Below are positions 9,551 through 18,572 of a DNA stretch of 64,000 bases, piece after piece. Positions within the stretch are counted from its first letter, which is position 1. Every line of letters starts with the position of its first letter. The position numbers and the translations under genes were made by a program. A model generated the notes under the pieces. That model did no database searches, had not been told where the DNA came from, and saw nothing but the letters and a program-made list of their open reading frames with translations. The DNA comes from an uncultured Planctomycetaceae bacterium (GTDB lineage Bacteria; Planctomycetota; Planctomycetia; Planctomycetales; Planctomycetaceae), in contig CAJWGB010000004.1 of NCBI GenBank assembly GCA_913031625.1, positions 1 through 64,000 on the forward strand. Reading direction: 5' to 3'.

Positions 9551-9958
9551 TTACTTCCGCAGACTGGGGTCAACACGCACCAGAAACCAGCGGTGTCCCT
9601 GCTCATCGTCCACCGTATAGAACTCTCGGACTGCATCCGAGGTTGAGTCATCTGAGGTGACGACGACTTCCTGAGTGAGGCCGGATGGACTGACGGCCTG
9701 GTAGTGGCCAGCGGCAATTCTTGCCGGAAGCGGAACTTCGATTTCCTGCTTCTCTAACGTTTGCACCACGACCGGTGCCGACTCGGTGGCACAGGCAAGA
9801 ACGGGGTTGGCAGCAGGCTCAAGCTGAGCAACAGCCATGCGTTCCTGCTTTGCCCGATTTCGCTGAGCAAGGGCAGCTTCCATTGCAGCCTGATCGCCAT
9901 CCCATGCAGCCATGAATGTGGCAGTCACAAGGACGAGTAGAAACAAACGGGGATTCAT
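9551..9958 (-). CDS. Hypothetical secreted protein
   Basis: 135 aa, not recognised. MNPRLFLLVLVTATFMAAWDGD is a signal-peptide-like start, followed by a Gln/Ala-rich helix, a variable linker, and a small beta-rich end ('GHYQAVSPSGLTQEVVVTSDD', 'REFYTVDDEQGHRWFLVRV'). It is on the same strand as and 149 nt upstream of the RND transporter, so it may be its periplasmic partner, but nothing in the sequence proves that. Confidence 0.65.
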   Translation of the reverse strand: MNPRLFLLVLVTATFMAAWDGDQAAMEAALAQRNRAKQERMAVAQLEPAANPVLACATESAPVVVQTLEKQEIEVPLPARIAAGHYQAVSPSGLTQEVVVTSDDSTSDAVREFYTVDDEQGHRWFLVRVDPSLRK

Positions 9959-10379
9959 GAATCAGATCCTGGATCGCCTTATCAAAGTAACGGCCCGCGT
10001 TCATGGGCAATGGGGTCTGTTGAACCAGCCAGGTGGCGCAGGAAGGAGGACCCTGGAGGGGTTTATCGTCTGAGGGGATGGTCCGGCTCTGGCAGATTCT
10101 GCCTCAATCATGTGCTGCACCCGGAAAGGGTGCACGCCTGCGGGCGGTGCCGACGATAGGGATTGTGTGGAGATTGACGTTTCAGGTTGCGTCTGGGATG
10201 TGGCCACAGGGTTTACGCAACCCCTTCGATCGATTCCTTCGACAAAATCGGAATATTTTCACAAGTTGTACGGCAGGTCCGATCGATACACAGAAGGTCC
10301 AGCATCGTAAGGACTGGTCACAGTTCGACGGATACTCAATCACTGACCTTCGGGTCTGGTCCAGGCAGGGAAGAAGACA
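9959..10379. other. Divergent intergenic region with one hairpin
   Basis: About 420 nt between divergent genes. The only structure noticed is TGCACCC-GGAAA-GGGTGCA at 10116-10134. No protein-like ORF was found. Confidence 0.4.
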
Positions 10380-10955
10380 ATGAAGACGTTTGGCAGGCAT
10401 CTTCGCCGATGGGGCATCATTACCACCATCTGCCTGATGACCTTCGTCAACAGTGGATGCACACTGACGAACGGCTTCATCGGTGTGGTCTATGAGTACA
10501 TGATATTCTGGGAAACACTTCCAGTGATGCCCATCACTCCATATCAGATGGGGCGTCTGGAAAATGAACTCTGGGAACGCGAGCGTTACCAGACTGTTCC
10601 GGTCCTGGAACCCATCGAAGGCGATCACATCCCTTACTGTATTGACCCCCCCAGTGACGATCAGATCATTCGTGCACTGCCGGAGGACGTAGCCGGAGGA
10701 ATTGCATTCCTGCAGGAGACACAACGAAACAATGTTCGCATTGTTGTTGAGCGACTGGTTGATCGACTCGATGAGGTGAAGGTTTATCCTCTGGTCGGTC
10801 CCGCGAGGCTCCACCACTGTCACTGGAAATGTACGGTTTACTACGACAAGACAATTCGTTCCTACTGGCCGATTCCGTTCGTGCATGTCGACCAGACTCA
10901 GGAAGTCGTCTACATCGACAAGGACCACCTGATTCGAGTCGGTCCGACCGAGTAG
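10380..10955 (+). CDS. Hypothetical lipoprotein
   Basis: 191 aa, family not recognised. The N-terminus carries basic residues, a hydrophobic stretch IITTICLMTFVNSGC and a lipobox-like VNSGC, so it is probably anchored in a membrane. The rest is mixed alpha/beta with 'HHCHWKCTVYYDKTI' near the end, a His/Cys cluster that could bind metal. It is a single transcription unit with its own terminator. A lineage-specific planctomycete protein is likely. Confidence 0.75.
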   Translation: MKTFGRHLRRWGIITTICLMTFVNSGCTLTNGFIGVVYEYMIFWETLPVMPITPYQMGRLENELWERERYQTVPVLEPIEGDHIPYCIDPPSDDQIIRALPEDVAGGIAFLQETQRNNVRIVVERLVDRLDEVKVYPLVGPARLHHCHWKCTVYYDKTIRSYWPIPFVHVDQTQEVVYIDKDHLIRVGPTE

Positions 10956-10975
10956 GCGAAATCGAACTGAATGCA

Positions 10976-11005
10976 AAGGCGACCTCTTTGAGTCGCCTTT
11001 TTTTA
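10976..11005 (+). terminator. Rho-independent terminator after hypothetical lipoprotein
   Basis: AAAGGCGAC-CTCTTTGA-GTCGCCTTT is a 9-bp stem followed by TTTTATT, 20 nt past the stop codon. Confidence 0.88.
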
Positions 11006-11176
11006 TTAGCTACGGCCTGTCGACTCTATGTTCAGAGATGAACGTCGCTCGTGGCAAAATTTGAAGCAGACGGGTGTTTCAGTGGGCCAGGTTGGTTAAA
11101 ACATTCGATCATTCTTAACCGGATTTAAATACTCCGTTGCAGTTCGCTGCCAGATTCAAATACCGCGAGCAGTCAG

Positions 11177-11797
11177 ATGTCTCCTGAAAATCGCTATTCG
11201 TGTGTGCTGCTGTTTGGGCCACCGGGTGTCGGAAAGGGCACTCAGGGAAAGATCCTTGCGAACATTCCCGGGTTCTTTCACCTGTCAGTCGGAGACGTTT
11301 TCCGATCCGTTGACATTGGTTCCGAGGACGGGAAGGAAGTCTACGACTACATTTCCGAGGGGCAGTTGGTTCCGGATCCCCTGACAATGAAGATCTGGAA
11401 GAAGGCCGTTGACGCCTACGTTGCACTGTCATGGTATAAGCCGCACGAAGACCTGCTGGTCCTCGATGGCATGCCTCGTAACGTCGAACAGGTGTCTCTT
11501 GTTGAGAAGTATCTGAACGTGCACCAGATCATCTATCTTGAGTGCAGTGATGAAGAGGACATGATTCATCGCATTCGGAGGCGTGCAATTCGCGAAAATC
11601 GCACAGATGACGCCAATGAGGATGTGATCCGGCATCGATTCAGTGTTTATCATCAGGTAACGGCACCTGTGATTGATCGGTACCCGGCTGACATGATTTC
11701 GCGAGTGGACTGTAACGGTTCGCCGGCGGAAGTATTAAAGCTGATTCTTGATCAGGTGATTCCTGTTCAGAACGCTCACTTCCGTGACAACAACTGA
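11177..11797 (+). CDS. Adenylate kinase family protein
   Basis: 206 aa P-loop nucleotide kinase. G-loop GPPGVGKGTQ at about residues 14-23, NMP-binding 'HLSVGDVFRS', 'EGQLVPDPLTMKI', 'LVLDGMPRNVEQ' (the usual form is LDGFPRT) and a short lid, 'RENRTDDANEDVIRHRF'. It interconverts adenine nucleotides if it is a true Adk, but the altered DGMPRN element leaves room for another NMP or a non-canonical role. The DUF58 gene starts 5 nt after its stop, so the two are in one operon. Absence of the usual ribosomal neighbours (secY, map) suggests this may be a second copy. Confidence 0.82.
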   Translation: MSPENRYSCVLLFGPPGVGKGTQGKILANIPGFFHLSVGDVFRSVDIGSEDGKEVYDYISEGQLVPDPLTMKIWKKAVDAYVALSWYKPHEDLLVLDGMPRNVEQVSLVEKYLNVHQIIYLECSDEEDMIHRIRRRAIRENRTDDANEDVIRHRFSVYHQVTAPVIDRYPADMISRVDCNGSPAEVLKLILDQVIPVQNAHFRDNN

Positions 11798-11802
11798 CGC
11801 AC

Positions 11803-12711
11803 ATGGCTCAGGTGCCCCTCCCTTCTGACCCTTCCGCTTTGCTGAGCTTTGGCAGGCTGGAACTGGTGGCGCGTCAACTGGTGGAAGGCCTTATGATGGG
11901 CCGCCACCGAAGTCCATTTAAGGGGTCCAGCGTCGAGTTCGTGGAGCATCGCGAATACTATCCCGGCGATGACATGCGCCATATCGACTGGCGGGCGTAC
12001 GGCAAGACTGGGCACTACTACATCAAAGAGTTCGAGGACGAAACGAATCTCCGCGCCTATCTGATGCTGGACGCAAGTGGCAGCATGGCATACGAAGGCA
12101 AATCTGCCCGCAAATACGATTATGCACGGCTGCTTACCGGGGCTCTCACGTGGTTGCTGCTGAGCCAGCGGGACTCAGTGGGACTCTTCACATTCGATAA
12201 CCAGATCCGGGGTCAGCTGAAACCATCCAGCAGTCGGGATACCTACCGTCGAATTATTCAGGTCCTTGAAGAAACGACGCCGGGAGAAGATACGGGGCTG
12301 GCCTCAGTGGCAGACGAGATTCTTCCGACTCTGCGTCGGCGCAGCATGGTCATTCTGATCAGTGACTGTTTCGATACCGTGGAGCGGCTGGATTCAGTTT
12401 TACAGAGACTCCGGCACGCTCGACATGAGATCGTGGTGTTTCGGATTGCAGCTCCCGAGGAAATCGAATTTCCGTTTGACCGCCCGACGCAATTTCGAAA
12501 TCTGGAAGTTGCCGACCACAGGCTGCTGGTTGATCCGGCGCGACTGCGTAAGGAGTACCTTCGCCAGTATCACGAGTTCTCTGAGGGGCTTGAAAAGGTT
12601 TGCGGAGACCTTGCCGTTGATTACCGGGTGGTGCTGACCTCTGACCCTGTTCAGGACGTGCTGGGCACATGGCTCGCTGAGCGGATGGCTATGTCTGGGC
12701 CTCGCCGGTAG
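11803..12711 (+). CDS. DUF58 domain protein (VWA-like, MoxR-associated type)
   Basis: 302 aa. The DUF58 core 'VEFVEHREYYPGDDMRHIDW' lies at about residues 44-65, and a von Willebrand A-like metal site, LDASGSM, follows near 90. 'LISDCFD' is the later VWA strand. Such proteins normally sit beside MoxR AAA ATPases and membrane VWA proteins; here no MoxR is adjacent, only the adenylate-kinase-like gene 5 nt upstream. It is predicted cytosolic, without membrane segments. Confidence 0.88.
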   Translation: MAQVPLPSDPSALLSFGRLELVARQLVEGLMMGRHRSPFKGSSVEFVEHREYYPGDDMRHIDWRAYGKTGHYYIKEFEDETNLRAYLMLDASGSMAYEGKSARKYDYARLLTGALTWLLLSQRDSVGLFTFDNQIRGQLKPSSSRDTYRRIIQVLEETTPGEDTGLASVADEILPTLRRRSMVILISDCFDTVERLDSVLQRLRHARHEIVVFRIAAPEEIEFPFDRPTQFRNLEVADHRLLVDPARLRKEYLRQYHEFSEGLEKVCGDLAVDYRVVLTSDPVQDVLGTWLAERMAMSGPRR

Positions 12712-12862
12712 TGAGGCCGGCTTCTATGGAATTCTCGGGTTGGAGGCCCCTGGCTGCAGGGCAATGTATGCTGTGCGGCGAGCGGACCGCAGCCTGACTC
12801 CCAACCCGATGACGCAGCACCGGTCGTGATCCGGAGTCTGCAGGGGCACTGAACGGCTGGAA

Positions 12863-13165
12863 TTAGCAGCTGACGGTATTGGGAATGCGTACGCGTGAAA
12901 ATCGTCGCCCCAGTGCGTCATAGAACAGCACTTCGTTCTGCTTTCGGTCCCAGACAGCACTCAGCTTAACGCTTCGCGGGCCATGAAGGATAAACTGAGA
13001 GCCACAGTGCTCACCGTTCTGTTTTAGTTCCAGCTCGGTCATCGGGAAGTGATGTTCGAGAAGGTTTTCCTTCCGACAGAGTTCCAGATGAATGTAGTCG
13101 CGAAGTTCATCGAGAGTCTGAATGACGGTGGAAGCGGCAGGTGTGGCAACGGCGGTTTGACACAT
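12863..13165 (-). CDS. Small conserved hypothetical protein
   Basis: 100 aa, not recognised. It has a regular helical N-terminus ('TVIQTLDELRDYIHLELCRKENL') then 'GSQFILHGPRSVKLSAVWD' and 'VLFYDALGRRFSRVRI', a pattern of a small alpha/beta protein. The frame reads like protein and the flanking frames do not. The start ATG at 13165 is plausible. No operon partner: the nearest minus gene begins 425 nt upstream. Confidence 0.65.
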   Translation of the reverse strand: MCQTAVATPAASTVIQTLDELRDYIHLELCRKENLLEHHFPMTELELKQNGEHCGSQFILHGPRSVKLSAVWDRKQNEVLFYDALGRRFSRVRIPNTVSC

Positions 13166-13589
13166 ATGAGCAGCTGGCTAGCGAGTTTTGTGAAGCAATT
13201 CGGGACAGGGGATACCTCGCGGTTGGTACCGTTTTCCCGGTGTGGAAAAGTGTATCGTCGCACCGGAACAGAAAACTTCCCGAAGTTTACCAGGCCACAT
13301 ACAGGCCGTACTGCCACGCAGAATAACACGATTCACCGAACCGGACCCACTCGTGACGAGAAACAGAAAATCGTCACATGATTGCAACTCTCCAGTAAAG
13401 TTGGCGTCGTCACTGCGATTTAGTGCACCTCGTTGGCCGTCGCCAGCTGCATACCTGAAAGTGAATGAGATCCCGTATGCCGAACTCCTGGATGTGCGTT
13501 AAACAGGCACTGCGAGTGCACGGGCCGAACGTGGACTCTTACTGACGGACTGGTGTTTGAGTAGACGCGAGGATTTTCCGGAACGCGAT
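13166..13589. other. Non-coding stretch
   Basis: Several short overlapping ORFs on both strands, none with protein-like composition or a family motif. It should hold the promoter of the small minus-strand protein. Confidence 0.35.
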
Positions 13590-14132
13590 TTAACTGTGGT
13601 TTGTCAGGAGGACCTCAAGGCTGAATTCGATGACCTCCTCCACGGCAAGGGTTTGCCTGAATCCGCGAATGTCTTCAGAAGCGGTACCTCCCGGAACATC
13701 CAATTGAAGCTGTCGTGACCGAAGAACCGGCTTTTCTTCGGTTCGGATCGCAATGGTCGTCCATGCCACACCATCGAGTTCCGGTGGCGCGTCTGGGCCA
13801 AGGTGTCCTGTGACAGCTGCTGCCACATCAGCGTGATCAGTGACAGCAAGTGCTCCGGAAGCCATTTGCTCACTGACGACTCGACTGACTGGCCCGGGAT
13901 CTTCGAGGTCCCTGTCCTTAACTTTTAACCATCCCGACTTTGTTTCCAGTTGATAGACCACAGCTGAGCCGGCAAGGTATTGGGAGATGCCGGGGAATCG
14001 GCCCATGGACGCGGCGATCAGGCCTGCTGTGCAGCTTTCAGCAAACACGATTCGTTTTCCGGATTTCACGAGCCAGTCGCGCAGTTGACCACAAACATCA
14101 GAGCTAAACGGGTCCATTTCTGTGATATCCAA
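13590..14132 (-). CDS. pncC: CinA C-terminal / PncC-type amidohydrolase
   Basis: 180 aa, the size of a stand-alone CinA C-terminal domain. It hydrolyses nicotinamide mononucleotide to nicotinate mononucleotide and ammonia in the NAD salvage cycle. Signatures: 'RIVFAESCTAGLIAASMG' with the catalytic Ser, 'GISQYLAGSAVVYQ', 'ALAVTDHADVAAAVTGHLGPD'. The N-terminal molybdopterin-like domain of full CinA is absent. It is divergent from bpt, 93 nt apart. Confidence 0.88.
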   Translation of the reverse strand: MDITEMDPFSSDVCGQLRDWLVKSGKRIVFAESCTAGLIAASMGRFPGISQYLAGSAVVYQLETKSGWLKVKDRDLEDPGPVSRVVSEQMASGALAVTDHADVAAAVTGHLGPDAPPELDGVAWTTIAIRTEEKPVLRSRQLQLDVPGGTASEDIRGFRQTLAVEEVIEFSLEVLLTNHS

Positions 14133-14225
14133 TTGAGATTCTGGAGACGTCCTTTTGAGTCGAGCACCAGGAATGTAACCTCACGTTCTGCCTGCCGGAA
14201 TTCACAACATTCTGATCCGCAACTT

Positions 14226-14996
14226 ATGCACCTGACTTCCGATGAACTCCAGATCACCGGGTCTGAATCCGAATGCAGCTATCTGCCGGGTCAGCAATCA
14301 AGGATGAACTATCGCCTCGCAATGTCTCTGTCGCCGCGGCGGTATGAGGGTCTGCTCGAGCGAGGCTGGCGGCGTTTCGGAAGAACTTTGTTTCGCCCGA
14401 CCTGTCGTCGTTGTTCCGAATGTCGAAGCATTCGAATCGATCTCCGAAATTTCCAGCCAACAAAGAGCCAGAGACGACTGCAACGGCGTATGAGGCAATT
14501 CGACCTGTCGATTGTCAGGCCGCAGCTCACACAACAGCACATTGATCTGTACAACCTGTACCACGAAGACATGCATGAACGGCGCGGCTGGCCGTTTCGT
14601 GAAACCACTCCTGAGGATTACTACGACTCCTTTGTTGACGGTGACTTTCCGTTCTCACGCGAGTTTCAATATCGACTGGATGGTGAGCTGGTCGCCATCG
14701 GTATGGTCGATGTGACAGATCGGCTCATGTCGAGCATCTACTTCATTTACGATCCGGCAATTCGGAAATACTCACCGGGTACACTCTCCGCGCTGTTCGA
14801 GATTGAGACCGGTCGAAATTCCGGACAGGATTTCCTGCACCTCGGCTACTTCATCCGCGACTGTGATTCGATGAATTACAAAAACCGATTTGCGCCGCAT
14901 GAGTTTCTTGAACACTATGTTGGCGATAAGGAACCTGCTGTCTGGCTTCCTGCCGAAAATGGAGACACGTCACCGAATGGGCTGCAGCAGGCGTGA
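14226..14996 (+). CDS. bpt: Aspartate/glutamate leucyltransferase (Bpt, bacterial ATE family)
   Basis: 256 aa. It transfers Leu from Leu-tRNA to proteins with N-terminal Asp or Glu, marking them for ClpS/ClpAP. Start chosen at ATG 14226, as the upstream 82 codons of the track ORF lie in the divergent promoter region. Family features: 'CSYLPGQQSRMNYRL', 'FRPTCRRCSECRSIRI' with paired Cys, 'LYHEDMHERRGWP' and 'HLGYFIRDCDSMNYKNRF' at the acyltransferase C-terminus. The next gene begins 3 nt after the stop. Confidence 0.9.
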   Translation: MHLTSDELQITGSESECSYLPGQQSRMNYRLAMSLSPRRYEGLLERGWRRFGRTLFRPTCRRCSECRSIRIDLRNFQPTKSQRRLQRRMRQFDLSIVRPQLTQQHIDLYNLYHEDMHERRGWPFRETTPEDYYDSFVDGDFPFSREFQYRLDGELVAIGMVDVTDRLMSSIYFIYDPAIRKYSPGTLSALFEIETGRNSGQDFLHLGYFIRDCDSMNYKNRFAPHEFLEHYVGDKEPAVWLPAENGDTSPNGLQQA

Positions 14997-14999
14997 TAA

Positions 15000-16109
15000 A
15001 TGCATGATCTGATTGTAATCGGTACCGGAGGAGTCGGGAGTGCTGTCATGGCACAGGCGGCCCGTCGTGGACTGAGAGTTTTGGGCTTTGATCGACACCG
15101 GCCACCGCATTCGTTCGGGAGTTCGCATGGCGAATCTCGCGTCATTCGCCGCTCTTACTTTGAGCATCCTGACTATGTGCCATTGTTGAGTCGTGCCTAC
15201 GAACTTTGGGATCAGCTCAATCGTGAAACCGGGCAACAGCTTTTTGTTCGGTCCGGACTGGTGTACTACCTCACGCCGGATGGACGGGTGTCCGCTGGAG
15301 TGAGGGGCAGTGCTGCAGAATACGGCCTTGAACTCAATTCAGCTTCGGCCGATGAAGCTGCCAGACGCTGGCCGCAGTTTGTCGTACCTCACGGCCGTGA
15401 AGTGTTGTACGAACCGGATGCGGGCTATCTTCGTGTTGAAGACTGCGTCGCCGCTCAACATGAGATGGCAATTCAGGCGGGAGGAGAGTGTGCGACCGAA
15501 GAGGTCATTTCGTGGGCTGCGACTGAGTCCGGAGTTGCGGTTCGTTCTGCCGGTGGAACATGGTCGGCGGAACGACTGATCATTGCGGCTGGCAGCTGGA
15601 GTCACTCAATGCTTCATGCACCTGGTCTGCCGTTGAGGGTTGTGCACAAACAGCTGCATTGGTTTCCGTCCAGTCCTTCTGCGGCTGCTGCAGGTGAGTC
15701 TGCCTGTTTCTTTTACGAGGTAAACGATGGTTACTTTTACGGATTTCCGGATCTGGGTAATGGCATCAAAGTAGCCGAACACAGTGGCGGAATACGGCTG
15801 AATCGACCGGAAGACGGGTATGATTTTGCTGATCCTCAGGACAATGAAAGAGTCACCGCATTCGTGAACGAATATCTGAATGGGGCACAGGCTGTGTCAG
15901 CACAGACTGCCTCCTGTCGATACACGATGACTCCCGATGAGCACTTCGTCATTGATCGCCATCCGCAGCATGATTGCGTGACATTCGCTGCCGGGTTGTC
16001 GGGACACGGTTTCAAGTTTGCTCCGGCTTTGGCAGAGTTACTTCTCGATCTCAGCCTTGAAGGATCGACTTCGCACAACATCGACTTTCTCTCATGGGAT
16101 CGGTTTTGA
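15000..16109 (+). CDS. Monomeric sarcosine oxidase / N-methyl amino acid oxidase family flavoenzyme
   Basis: 369 aa. N-terminal Rossmann site VIGTGGVGSAVMAQAA, then 'SSHGESRVIRRSY', typical of monomeric sarcosine oxidase and SolA. Near the C-terminus 'CRYTMTPDEHFVIDRHP' holds the Cys that carries covalent FAD in this family. The reaction would be oxidative demethylation of a secondary amino acid giving formaldehyde and H2O2. The substrate could be sarcosine, N-methyltryptophan or pipecolate. It lies 3 nt after bpt and 1 nt before cmoB, so the three form a tight operon. Confidence 0.88.
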   Translation: MHDLIVIGTGGVGSAVMAQAARRGLRVLGFDRHRPPHSFGSSHGESRVIRRSYFEHPDYVPLLSRAYELWDQLNRETGQQLFVRSGLVYYLTPDGRVSAGVRGSAAEYGLELNSASADEAARRWPQFVVPHGREVLYEPDAGYLRVEDCVAAQHEMAIQAGGECATEEVISWAATESGVAVRSAGGTWSAERLIIAAGSWSHSMLHAPGLPLRVVHKQLHWFPSSPSAAAAGESACFFYEVNDGYFYGFPDLGNGIKVAEHSGGIRLNRPEDGYDFADPQDNERVTAFVNEYLNGAQAVSAQTASCRYTMTPDEHFVIDRHPQHDCVTFAAGLSGHGFKFAPALAELLLDLSLEGSTSHNIDFLSWDRF

Positions 16110-16110
16110 A

Positions 16111-17091
16111 ATGCAGGCGGACGATCTGTTTTGCTTTCAGCCAGTCTATGAGCATCTGGCGGCAGCCGGACATCAGGACTGGGCGGACGAAATTCGCGGG
16201 GCGATCGAATCGGCAATTGCGTTGGATCAGCACGGAAACCTGAGTCAGTGGATGGAGGCCCGAAGACAGCTACCGTCCGGACCGAAATCTCTGCATGTCG
16301 ATGACGGACGAATCGTTGTGGGCAGCGCGGTAATGGCCGACACGGATGTGCTCCGTGAACAGCTTATGGGATTTCATCCGTGGCGCAAGGGGCCATTCCG
16401 TGTCGGCGGTATCGACATTGATACGGAATGGCGATCGGACTGGAAGTGGAATCGAATCGCCGACCATGTTGAGTTTCGTGATCGTGTGATTCTGGATGTA
16501 GGCTGCGGTAATGGTTACTTCGGGTGGCGCATGCTGGAGTCCGGTGCTCGAATGGTGGTCGGACTCGATCCGTTTCTGCTTTACGTGATGCAGCACGAGG
16601 CGATTCGAAAACTTGCTCCGGCCGGAGCAGCCAACTACGTTTTGCCGGTGGGAGACCAGCTCCTTAATCGTGAAGCGCGCGTCTTCGATGTCGTACTGTC
16701 AATGGGAGTCCTGTATCACCGAACCAGCCCAGTCGATCACCTTCAGTCTCTTTTGAAGGTGCTGCAGCGTGGAGGACAACTGGTCATTGAAACGCTGATC
16801 ATCGATGAGCCTGGCCAGCAGGTCTTAATGCCGGAGGGACGTTACGCAAAGATGCGCAACGTCTGGTTCATTCCAACGCTGGAGATGCTTACTCTGTGGC
16901 TGCAAAGAACCGGATTTAGCCGGATTGAAGTGTGTGACGTTACACCAACGACGACCGACGAACAGAGGTCAACGGACTGGATGACGTTCGAGTCACTGCC
17001 GAACTTCCTCGATCCGGATCAGTCTTCAAGAACGATTGAGGGGTACCCTCGCCCCGTGCGAGCTGTTCTGACGGCTCGTGCGGCTCGATAG
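16111..17091 (+). CDS. cmoB: tRNA U34 carboxymethyltransferase CmoB
   Basis: 326 aa (E. coli 323). It uses carboxy-SAM to convert 5-hydroxyuridine at the wobble position into 5-oxyacetyluridine. The match is strong: 'GFHPWRKGPF', 'IDTEWRSDWKWNRI', SAM motif 'ILDVGCGNGYFGWRM', 'FDVVLSMGVLYHRTSP', 'MRNVWFIPTLEML', 'EGYPRPVRAVL'. Start ATG 16111, one base after the previous stop; the track ORF starts 31 codons too early. CmoA, which makes carboxy-SAM, is not in the window. Confidence 0.93.
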   Translation: MQADDLFCFQPVYEHLAAAGHQDWADEIRGAIESAIALDQHGNLSQWMEARRQLPSGPKSLHVDDGRIVVGSAVMADTDVLREQLMGFHPWRKGPFRVGGIDIDTEWRSDWKWNRIADHVEFRDRVILDVGCGNGYFGWRMLESGARMVVGLDPFLLYVMQHEAIRKLAPAGAANYVLPVGDQLLNREARVFDVVLSMGVLYHRTSPVDHLQSLLKVLQRGGQLVIETLIIDEPGQQVLMPEGRYAKMRNVWFIPTLEMLTLWLQRTGFSRIEVCDVTPTTTDEQRSTDWMTFESLPNFLDPDQSSRTIEGYPRPVRAVLTARAAR

Positions 17092-17105
17092 GTTCAACAG
17101 GCGCA

Positions 17106-17138
17106 CAAAAAAAGTCGTCGCGAAAGTCCGCGACGACT
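17106..17138 (-). terminator. Terminator after ahcY (possibly bidirectional)
   Basis: AGTCGTCGCG-AAAGTC-CGCGACGACT, a perfect 10-bp stem. On the minus strand it is followed by seven Ts, the right form for ending ahcY. It sits between the convergent cmoB and ahcY and may also stop cmoB transcripts. Confidence 0.88.
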
Positions 17139-17159
17139 CGTCTGCTTAGTCTGCGTCTC

Positions 17160-18491
17160 TTAGTAGCGGTAGTGTTCCGGTTTGTAAGGTCCGGCCACAG
17201 GCACGTTGATGTATTCCGCCTGATCTTCTGTCAATACTTCCAGCTGCACGCCCAGTTTTTCGAGGTGCAGTCGGGCGACTTCTTCGTCCAGAATCTTCGG
17301 CAGCATGTGAACGCCGATTTCGTACTTGTCGGATTCCTGCCACAGAGCAAGCTGAGCCATGACCTGATTGGTGAAGCTGTTACTCATGACGAATGACGGA
17401 TGTCCGGTGGCACAGCCAAGGTTCACGAGGCGTCCTTCCGCCAGCACGATGATTGCTCGACCGTCTGGATAAACATACTTATCTACAGGACCGCCTTCGT
17501 CCCCTGGAGTCTTGATGTTGATCTTTTCGATGTCACTGCGATCGTTCAGGTAAGCGATCTGAACTTCGCTGTCGAAGTGTCCAATGTTGCACACAATGGC
17601 CTGGTGCTTCATGGCGTCCATGTGCTCACCGCGAATGACGTCTTTGTTTCCGGTGGTGGTTACAAAAATGTCACCGAATGCAGCGGCTTCGGCCATGGTG
17701 GTGACCTGATAGCCTTCCATTGTAGCCTGCAGTGCACAAATGGGGTCGATTTCTGTGACGACCACTCGAGCACCCAAACCCTTCATGGCGTCTGCACAGC
17801 CTTTGCCCACGTCACCGTAACCGCAGACGACGACGACTTTACCGGCAACCATGACATCTGTTGCTCGCTTGATGCCGTCGGCCAGTGATTCACGGCAACC
17901 ATAGAGGTTGTCAAACTTGCTCTTGGTCACTGAGTCATTGACGTTGATGGCAGGCACAGCCAGCATGCCCTGCTCCATCATCTGATGCAAACGATGAACG
18001 CCGGTTGTCGTTTCTTCAGACAGCCCTTTGATGTCCTTGAGCAGTTCCGGGAACTTCTCGTGAACCATCAGAGTCAGGTCGCCACCGTCGTCGAGGATCA
18101 TGTTCAGAGGCTGACCGTCCGGGAAGTGCAGAGTCTGCTCGATACACCAGTCAAACTCTTCTTCTGACATTCCCTTCCATGCGTAGACGGGGATACCAGC
18201 GGCAGCGATTGCAGCAGCAGCGTGGTCCTGAGTCGAAAAGATGTTACAGCTGGACCATGTCACTTCGGCGCCAAGTTCGATAAGCGTTTCGATCAGAACG
18301 GCGGTCTGAATTGTCATGTGCAGACATCCAGCGATACGCGCACCCTGCAGGGGCTTTGACTCGCCGTATTTTTCTCGCAGTGCCATCAGGCCGGGCATCT
18401 CGATCTCGGCCATTTCGATTTCCTTGCGACCAAGGTCAGCAAGGCTGATATCTTTCACTTTGTACGGGAGCTTTTCGGTGGATGCACTCAT
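17160..18491 (-). CDS. ahcY: Adenosylhomocysteinase
   Basis: 443 aa. It hydrolyses S-adenosylhomocysteine to adenosine and homocysteine, relieving inhibition of methyltransferases; several occur nearby. Motifs: '[19 protein letters not shown]' at the start, '[16 protein letters not shown]', NAD site '[14 protein letters not shown]', '[11 protein letters not shown]', and the C-terminal 'KPEHYRY'. Full length and intact. It has its own terminator and a promoter-like pair upstream, so it is probably monocistronic. Confidence 0.97.
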   Translation of the reverse strand: MSASTEKLPYKVKDISLADLGRKEIEMAEIEMPGLMALREKYGESKPLQGARIAGCLHMTIQTAVLIETLIELGAEVTWSSCNIFSTQDHAAAAIAAAGIPVYAWKGMSEEEFDWCIEQTLHFPDGQPLNMILDDGGDLTLMVHEKFPELLKDIKGLSEETTTGVHRLHQMMEQGMLAVPAINVNDSVTKSKFDNLYGCRESLADGIKRATDVMVAGKVVVVCGYGDVGKGCADAMKGLGARVVVTEIDPICALQATMEGYQVTTMAEAAAFGDIFVTTTGNKDVIRGEHMDAMKHQAIVCNIGHFDSEVQIAYLNDRSDIEKINIKTPGDEGGPVDKYVYPDGRAIIVLAEGRLVNLGCATGHPSFVMSNSFTNQVMAQLALWQESDKYEIGVHMLPKILDEEVARLHLEKLGVQLEVLTEDQAEYINVPVAGPYKPEHYRY

Positions 18492-18543
18492 GGTTTAATC
18501 TGCCAGAAAGAGGGTGAGACGACCGGAAATCGGACGTTGCGGG

Positions 18544-18572
18544 ACTGTAGAGCATGCCCCCAGGGTTCTCAA
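18544..18572 (-). promoter_or_regulatory. Sigma70-like promoter of ahcY
   Basis: On the minus strand TTGAGA, 17 nt, TACAGT, about 50 nt before the ahcY ATG. Spacing is ideal and each box has at most two mismatches to consensus. No SAH riboswitch core was recognised in the leader. Confidence 0.5.

Noticed and set aside
10182-10976. 264-aa minus ORF opposite the hypothetical lipoprotein
   Set aside because: The plus frame has a lipobox signal and a terminator right after its stop; the minus frame lacks both.
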